From Phoronis ovalis (Eukaryota; Phoronida; Phoronidae), in contig JAOXYB010053423.1 of assembly GCA_028565635.1 (NCBI GenBank), forward strand, positions 1 through 11,411: a stretch of DNA of 11,411 nt, read 5' to 3'. The notes under the pieces are model-generated. The model was given only the letters and a program-made list of their open reading frames with translations. It ran no database searches and was not told the DNA's origin. A program made the position numbers and the translations under genes. Below, piece after piece: positions 7,725-11,411 of the stretch. Position 1 is the first letter of the stretch. Each line of letters starts with the position of its first letter.

Positions 7725-8821
7725 TTGTAAGACAGTCTACTCCTCAACGCGATGGTAGTTTGTTTTTAAGATTCAAATTATTTCATTTGTGGCACTGAGG
7801 AAGTTTTGATGTGCGTGAATGGTCTGTTGTAAAATGATTAAGCTTTAACACTTAAATTTTAATAGAAAATCGCAATAACACGGCATTTATGATTCCACAA
7901 TAATATTAACTGTATGATCCCATTATGTTTTAAAGCTTCTAAATAACTTAAACAAAGCATTTATGACCAATATAATTATAAACAAGTACATAATATAGTA
8001 TTAATCACATATTATGTTTTCAACCCTCATGACATATCTGACAATCTTCACAAAATCTTCAAGACCTAAATATGATAACGTTGACCTAAATATGATAACG
8101 TTGACCTGAATATGATAACGTTGACCTAAATATGATAACGTTGACCTAAATATGATAACGTTGACCTGAATATGATAACGTTATTAAAGATATAATTTGG
8201 CAATTTCAAGAATTTCACAATGTTTAACTTTTTACCAGCAGTGGATAATATCTGGCAGCTAAATCACGTGTTATGGCATATCAAGTGGTGCAAATTGAAG
8301 TGAATAAGATATCATTAACATAGCATATGCTATCCGTAAAGGTACATTTTCAAAGAATAATTTCCAAAAGGATTATCATTTTTGAAGGCAACTGGTCGCT
8401 CTGGAATTTTCATAAACCATGATGCAAAATGCTATGAAATCAAGGTTGAACAAGGTTGTATGCATTTGTACGGTAAAAAACTGTAAAAACATTTATATTT
8501 TATCAATCAAGTATTGATTTGCTACTAAAATATAATACTGTTAAGGAAGGTTTAAAGGATATTTAAAGTAAATAACTGCATTTTCAGTGGTATTGTTGTG
8601 GCTGCGTATCAGTTAAAAGAATATATTTTTCGTATTTATGGTTACAAGCAATCTTTGTTCACATCTGATGTCATCAGCACTTTGCATTGTGCGTAATAAA
8701 AATTATACAATAGCTTGCAGAGCCCCAACACAAATGTCTGTAACTTCAAAATGGATTTGAGCAGTCAGTGATACACCTCGTTTGAAATGTATCTAAAATG
8801 CATCTAAGTGAATGATTTGTG
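7725..8821. other. AT-rich intergenic stretch with a minisatellite
   Basis: Apart from the 20-bp array at 8063-8182 I see no gene that I would assert. A weak terminal-exon candidate at 8588-8668 is reported as a finding. Small tandem duplications (CAAGGTTGWA twice near 8443-8462, and AATGYATCTAA twice near 8786-8807) are too short to interpret. Confidence 0.4.
8063..8182. repeat. 20-bp minisatellite, six exact-length copies
   Basis: Six consecutive 20-bp units of GACCTAAATATGATAACGTT with no indels. Copies 3 and 6 carry a single A-to-G change (GACCTGAA). The order A-A-G-A-A-G shows a 60-bp higher-order unit that was itself duplicated. Each unit has no open-frame significance. Confidence 0.97.
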
Positions 8822-9025
8822 TCATGTTAGTGGCACTGTGTTCATTTTAAGTTTTTGTCGTGCTGTAATGCCGCATAGCTGTGACGCCTGATCTATTTTG
8901 TAATTTTTAAAAACTTGAAACGAAATACGTGAAATAAAGACTTGGCTCAGGGCCGTTGGCTGAGTTTGTGACAGTTCGTAAACAGACGAGAAATAACAGT
9001 GATACTTGATTAGAATGACACGAAG

Positions 9026-9031
9026 TTTATT
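9026..9031 (-). terminator. Possible poly(A) signal of the TRIM gene
   Basis: TTTATT on the plus strand gives AATAAA on the minus strand about 550 nt beyond the TRIM stop codon. Only weaker variants, such as TATAAA near 9552-9560, lie closer. If used, the 3'-UTR would include both hairpins at 9374-9392 and 9450-9486. Assignment is uncertain. Confidence 0.25.
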
Positions 9032-9090
9032 GTTCAAATGTAAGCGAGCAACTGATTCATATACAATCCTACAATCAGAGATGGAAATTC

Positions 9091-9240
9091 ACTATATAAA
9101 CATACATGGAGACGCGCGGAGGAAATCCTCTATATATAATACATACAGTGACGTGAGGAGGGGATCCACTATAGACAGCAAAGCGGCAGTGAAAGCGCTA
9201 TATATAAAATATATACATGTATATAGTGGCGTGCGTAACA
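9091..9240. repeat. Diverged tandem repeats, locally GC-richer
   Basis: Two units of about 40 bp align clearly: ACATACATGGAGACGCGCGG followed by AGGAAATCC, and ACATACAGTGACGTGAGG followed by AGGGGATCC. A weaker third relative contains TATATAGTGGCGTGCG. A plus-strand frame from an ATG at 9015 to 9251 runs through them and repeats a Tyr-x-x-x-x-Gly/Asp-x-Arg-Arg pattern. I consider this a consequence of the repeats rather than a gene. Confidence 0.5.
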
Positions 9241-9373
9241 CTTTAAAGTAGTACGTACGTACTTGACTACTAGTTATTATATTGTTAATTTCGTATAAAA
9301 GTAATCAGCAATACATGTCCTGAAATAAATATATATCTTTCTTTATGGCGTTGTTTAACTTGTTCGACTGATT

Positions 9374-9392
9374 GGCCCATTTTGCATGGGCC
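9374..9392. repeat. 7-bp GC-rich hairpin
   Basis: GGCCCAT (9374-9380) and ATGGGCC (9386-9392) are perfect complements around the 5-nt loop TTTGC. It lies in the probable 3'-UTR or 3' flank of the TRIM gene. Confidence 0.7.
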
Positions 9393-9449
9393 GGTATTTT
9401 GAATACTAGCAAATCTAATAAGCCTTAGCTACCTCATCAATAGTTACTA

Positions 9450-9486
9450 TAGGATATATAAAACTCTTAGAGTTTTATATATCCTA
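9450..9486. repeat. Perfect 18-bp hairpin with one-base spacer
   Basis: TAGGATATATAAAACTCT (9450-9467) and its exact reverse complement (9469-9486) flank a single T. The flanks also carry ATAGTTAC on both sides as a direct repeat and can partly extend the stem with a small bulge. It lies 94-130 nt beyond the TRIM stop codon, so it would be a strong foldback in that mRNA's 3'-UTR. Confidence 0.95.
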
Positions 9487-9579
9487 GATAGTTACAAAGG
9501 CAGGAGCTGTAAATGTACTGCATCACTACATCCATTGTAGTTTATCATGGATATTTATATAACACTTATTACAACACGT

Positions 9580-10734
9580 TCAGGAAACCGATGCATGAAT
9601 CTTATATAACATAAAGGAGGACACAGTTCCTACTACAAAAGAAATAAAAATAACAGTTTCCGCGTGTTCTAAATATAACCACCGCATTAGATTCCGGTCC
9701 CAACATCCCACTTGGTATCTACTACCATGAATGCAATTGTCAAAGTATAAAACAGTTACTATAAATGCACAAACCCCACAAAACAACAAAATTCCGTTAT
9801 AAAATATATATAAAATATACGAAAGCAACTCGTTTTTCGTTTTTTTCGGTTTATCCAACTGCAATTCATTCCTCCTTAAGAATTCGGTAACGCGATTAAT
9901 CTCCTTACTTATATTCTGTCTCATGTTGGCTAGGTAACTTTGTGTGGTAAGCTCTACTTGTTCTGTAGTATCTTCATAAACTGGCATTGTTTGATTTAGC
10001 AGACGCTGCTGTTGATCTTCCAGCTCCGCGTTGGTTATGACTGGTATAATAGTCGATGTGTTTATAGCTTGCTCATAAATAGCGCGTATGTTGTCTATAG
10101 ACGCAAGTGACACAGACTGTTCGTCCAGTAAGCGGTTCAACCTTTTGCTTTCTTTCACAATGTACTCTTTAATCTCGCTCTTTTTGTTCTTAATTTCGCT
10201 GAATAATAAATCGAATTCTCGGTCTATTTCTTCCTCGAGGAGTTTCTCTATATTGACTTTTTTCTTCTGTAAAGTCTTTACACTGCCTTTAAGTATGATC
10301 ATCTTATCTTCAAGTTTCAAAGACTTGAGCCTTTCTTCAATTTGTTCCTTTCCTACATTATCAATATCTTCCTTGGTGTGAGTTTTGTGATCATCAAAGG
10401 CGCATTTGGTGCAAATAGCTTTCTTACAAGGCTTGCACCAAATTTCAGGGTTTTTCCAGTGTTCTTGACACAAGTTATTTACTCCACCTGGTGTCTGTTT
10501 AATATTAGAATAATAAAAGTTGTACTGAAGATCCTTCGTTCCTCCTGGTGGAACCCCAGTGCTTCGCTTACAGTTGGGGCATCTAATAATCCCACATACA
10601 ACGATGCGGTTAATGCACTCCAAACAGAAACAATGGTGGCAGTCCAGTAACTTAGGTTGACGTTTTTGTATATCATACTCCCGCATGCAAACAGTGCAGC
10701 ACCGAACTAAGTCCACTTCGATTGACATAGACAT
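9580..10734 (-). CDS. TRIM-family RING/B-box protein with two C-terminal membrane segments
   Basis: Probable membrane-anchored E3 ubiquitin ligase. Numbering is from the longest frame (ATG at 10818, 412 residues). The complete RING is C41-C44, C60-H62, C65-C68, C80-C83. A Pro-Pro-Gly-Gly plus Leu-Gln-x-Asn-Phe linker is followed by a complete B-box 2: C117-H120, C128-C131, C136-C139, H144-H147. A charged coiled-coil region runs from about 155 to 250, with a second helical region at about 264-320. The C-terminus has two hydrophobic segments (about 332-359 and 386-405) joined by a short loop with C362 and C372. No SPRY, NHL or other substrate domain follows. I favour the start at Met29 (10734), giving 384 residues: just upstream the minus strand reads TTCTTGTGTTCCAG, a good 3' splice site, and the RING then sits near the N-terminus as usual in TRIMs. 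The RING predicts E2 binding. Vertebrate TRIM13 and TRIM59 also carry C-terminal membrane anchors, but orthology is not shown. The substrate is unknown. Confidence 0.9.
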   Translation of the reverse strand: MSMSIEVDLVRCCTVCMREYDIQKRQPKLLDCHHCFCLECINRIVVCGIIRCPNCKRSTGVPPGGTKDLQYNFYYSNIKQTPGGVNNLCQEHWKNPEIWCKPCKKAICTKCAFDDHKTHTKEDIDNVGKEQIEERLKSLKLEDKMIILKGSVKTLQKKKVNIEKLLEEEIDREFDLLFSEIKNKKSEIKEYIVKESKRLNRLLDEQSVSLASIDNIRAIYEQAINTSTIIPVITNAELEDQQQRLLNQTMPVYEDTTEQVELTTQSYLANMRQNISKEINRVTEFLRRNELQLDKPKKTKNELLSYILYIFYNGILLFCGVCAFIVTVLYFDNCIHGSRYQVGCWDRNLMRWLYLEHAETVIFISFVVGTVSSFMLYKIHASVS

Positions 10735-10736
10735 AC

Positions 10737-10750
10737 CTGGAACACAAGAA
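10737..10750 (-). other. Probable 3' splice site before the TRIM start codon
   Basis: Read on the minus strand, TTCTTGTGTTCCAG ends at 10737 and the exon would begin GTATGTCTATG, placing the ATG three bases into the exon. A branch-point-like CTAAT occurs about 52-56 nt upstream (10789-10793). If used, the 28 extra N-terminal residues of the longest frame are intron, and a non-coding first exon lies further right. Confidence 0.5.
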
Positions 10751-11103
10751 GTTTTTATTCGTCTATTGGATTTCTGTGTGCAAGATACATTAGAAAGGGT
10801 TTTATTCAATTGGCACATTTCTTGTTAAGTTTTTTTCTAGGTAAAATATTATAAACTAATTAATTATATCTAAACCTTTAAACAGACAGCCTAGTATTGA
10901 TCATTTTTATGTATTTCACCTGCGGCACGCTTGTGCGTGAACAAAATCGCGTAAGGAGGGTAATTTTTATAAACAAAGCACGTTAACGCGCGTTACGCAT
11001 TTAGGGTTACATTTTTGGATAAAATATACAAAAAAGGTACGTTACGTTTTATTTGATTAACTGCAAGCGTTTATGGCTATTAGGCATAGCAATAGACCTT
11101 TCT

Positions 11104-11140
11104 CATGCGTTGCTGTAAGAGAACATGCGTGGCTGTAGAA
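11104..11140. repeat. Imperfect tandem repeat, two copies
   Basis: CATGCGTTGCTGTAAGAGAA (11104-11123) is followed by CATGCGTGGCTGTAGAA (11124-11140), then a third CATGC. The copies differ by one substitution and a 3-bp indel. Confidence 0.7.
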
Positions 11141-11275
11141 CATGCCTATTGGTTCTGTACGTTTTCTTTTCATTTATCTTCTTTTTTTCTTCTAATTTTC
11201 AAGAAGCTATGTCTCAAAGACAGTTACATCTAAGGACATGGTACTTTAGGTGTGACATCCCCAGAATAGGCCACT

Positions 11276-11411
11276 GTTGACCCCCGGGGGGGTACTCAAG
11301 GTATTTTTGGTAAGGGTGTGAGGTGGACCAAAACATTTTGGATTTGGATTGTATACTTTTTACCAGTTATTTTTGGATTGCTACCATAAATAAATTCAAA
11401 AATGTGGATTG
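11276..11411. mobile_element. Edge of a probable interspersed repeat
   Basis: An abrupt CCCCCGGGGGGG run followed by GTACTCAAGGTATTTTTGG and a G-rich stretch differs sharply from the AT-rich surroundings. Similar blocks are, from memory only, common in dispersed repeats of marine invertebrate genomes. The element continues past the window edge, so its class and length are unknown. Confidence 0.4.

Larger units (their letters stand above)
10819..11411. other. Upstream region of the TRIM gene, no coding exon seen
   Basis: About 10920-11060 is visibly richer in CpG than the rest of the window. It includes a 12-bp palindrome, TAACGCGCGTTA (10984-10995), and CACGC-TTGT-GCGTG (10926-10939). This could be the TRIM promoter or 5'-UTR exon zone, but no TATA box or clear donor can be assigned. 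A short imperfect repeat and the edge of an interspersed element follow. Confidence 0.3.

Noticed and set aside
8063-8182. Possible CRISPR array
   Set aside because: The 20-bp units are directly adjacent with no unique spacers, so this is a minisatellite.
10088-10676. Other open frames overlapping the TRIM gene on both strands
   Set aside because: They are shadows of the TRIM coding sequence with no domain content.

Overview
The window looks like nuclear DNA of an invertebrate animal, probably marine. It is strongly AT-rich and gene-poor, with many short tandem repeats and foldbacks, GT-AG split-gene signals and AATAAA/ATTAAA poly(A) signals, and no bacterial operon layout. The one long open frame is a TRIM-family protein (RING, B-box 2, coiled coil), an animal architecture. 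The species cannot be fixed from this sequence. A C-rich/G-rich block at the right edge recalls, from memory only, an interspersed repeat of marine invertebrates.

Layout. Positions 1-1691 show no convincing gene. From 1692 to 5321 (+ strand) four very short exons with matching phases assemble into a 59-residue secreted peptide precursor: a tiny first exon, a signal-peptide exon, a propeptide exon with dibasic sites, and a last exon ending in a Cys-x6-Cys ring just before the stop. This hidden gene is the most interesting item here. Its second intron (2734-4502) holds a 64-bp duplication, a 54-bp satellite in which every unit carries two inverted repeats, and several more hairpins. Its third intron starts just before an ATGT microsatellite.

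From 5322 to 9579 there is no long gene. The stretch contains a MITE-like element with long imperfect terminal inverted repeats (5693-6058), a second terminal-exon candidate with two cysteines and a good poly(A) signal (7215-7298), a weak minus-strand frame ending against it (7395-7724), a 20-bp x 6 array with a 60-bp higher-order period (8063-8182), a weak Cys-rich terminal-exon candidate (8588-8668), diverged GC-richer repeats (about 9091-9240) and a nearly loopless 18-bp hairpin (9450-9486).

From 9580 to 10734 (- strand) lies the TRIM protein, with two hydrophobic segments at its C-terminus. It is probably a membrane-anchored E3 ubiquitin ligase. A 3' splice site directly before its likely start codon implies a 5'-UTR exon further right, possibly beyond the window. 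The right end (10819-11411) holds CpG-containing upstream sequence, a short imperfect repeat and the left edge of an interspersed repeat.

No functional link between the peptide gene and the TRIM gene is visible. The 7215 exon is phase-compatible with the signal-peptide exon of the peptide gene, so it may be an alternative ending of that gene rather than part of an independent one.
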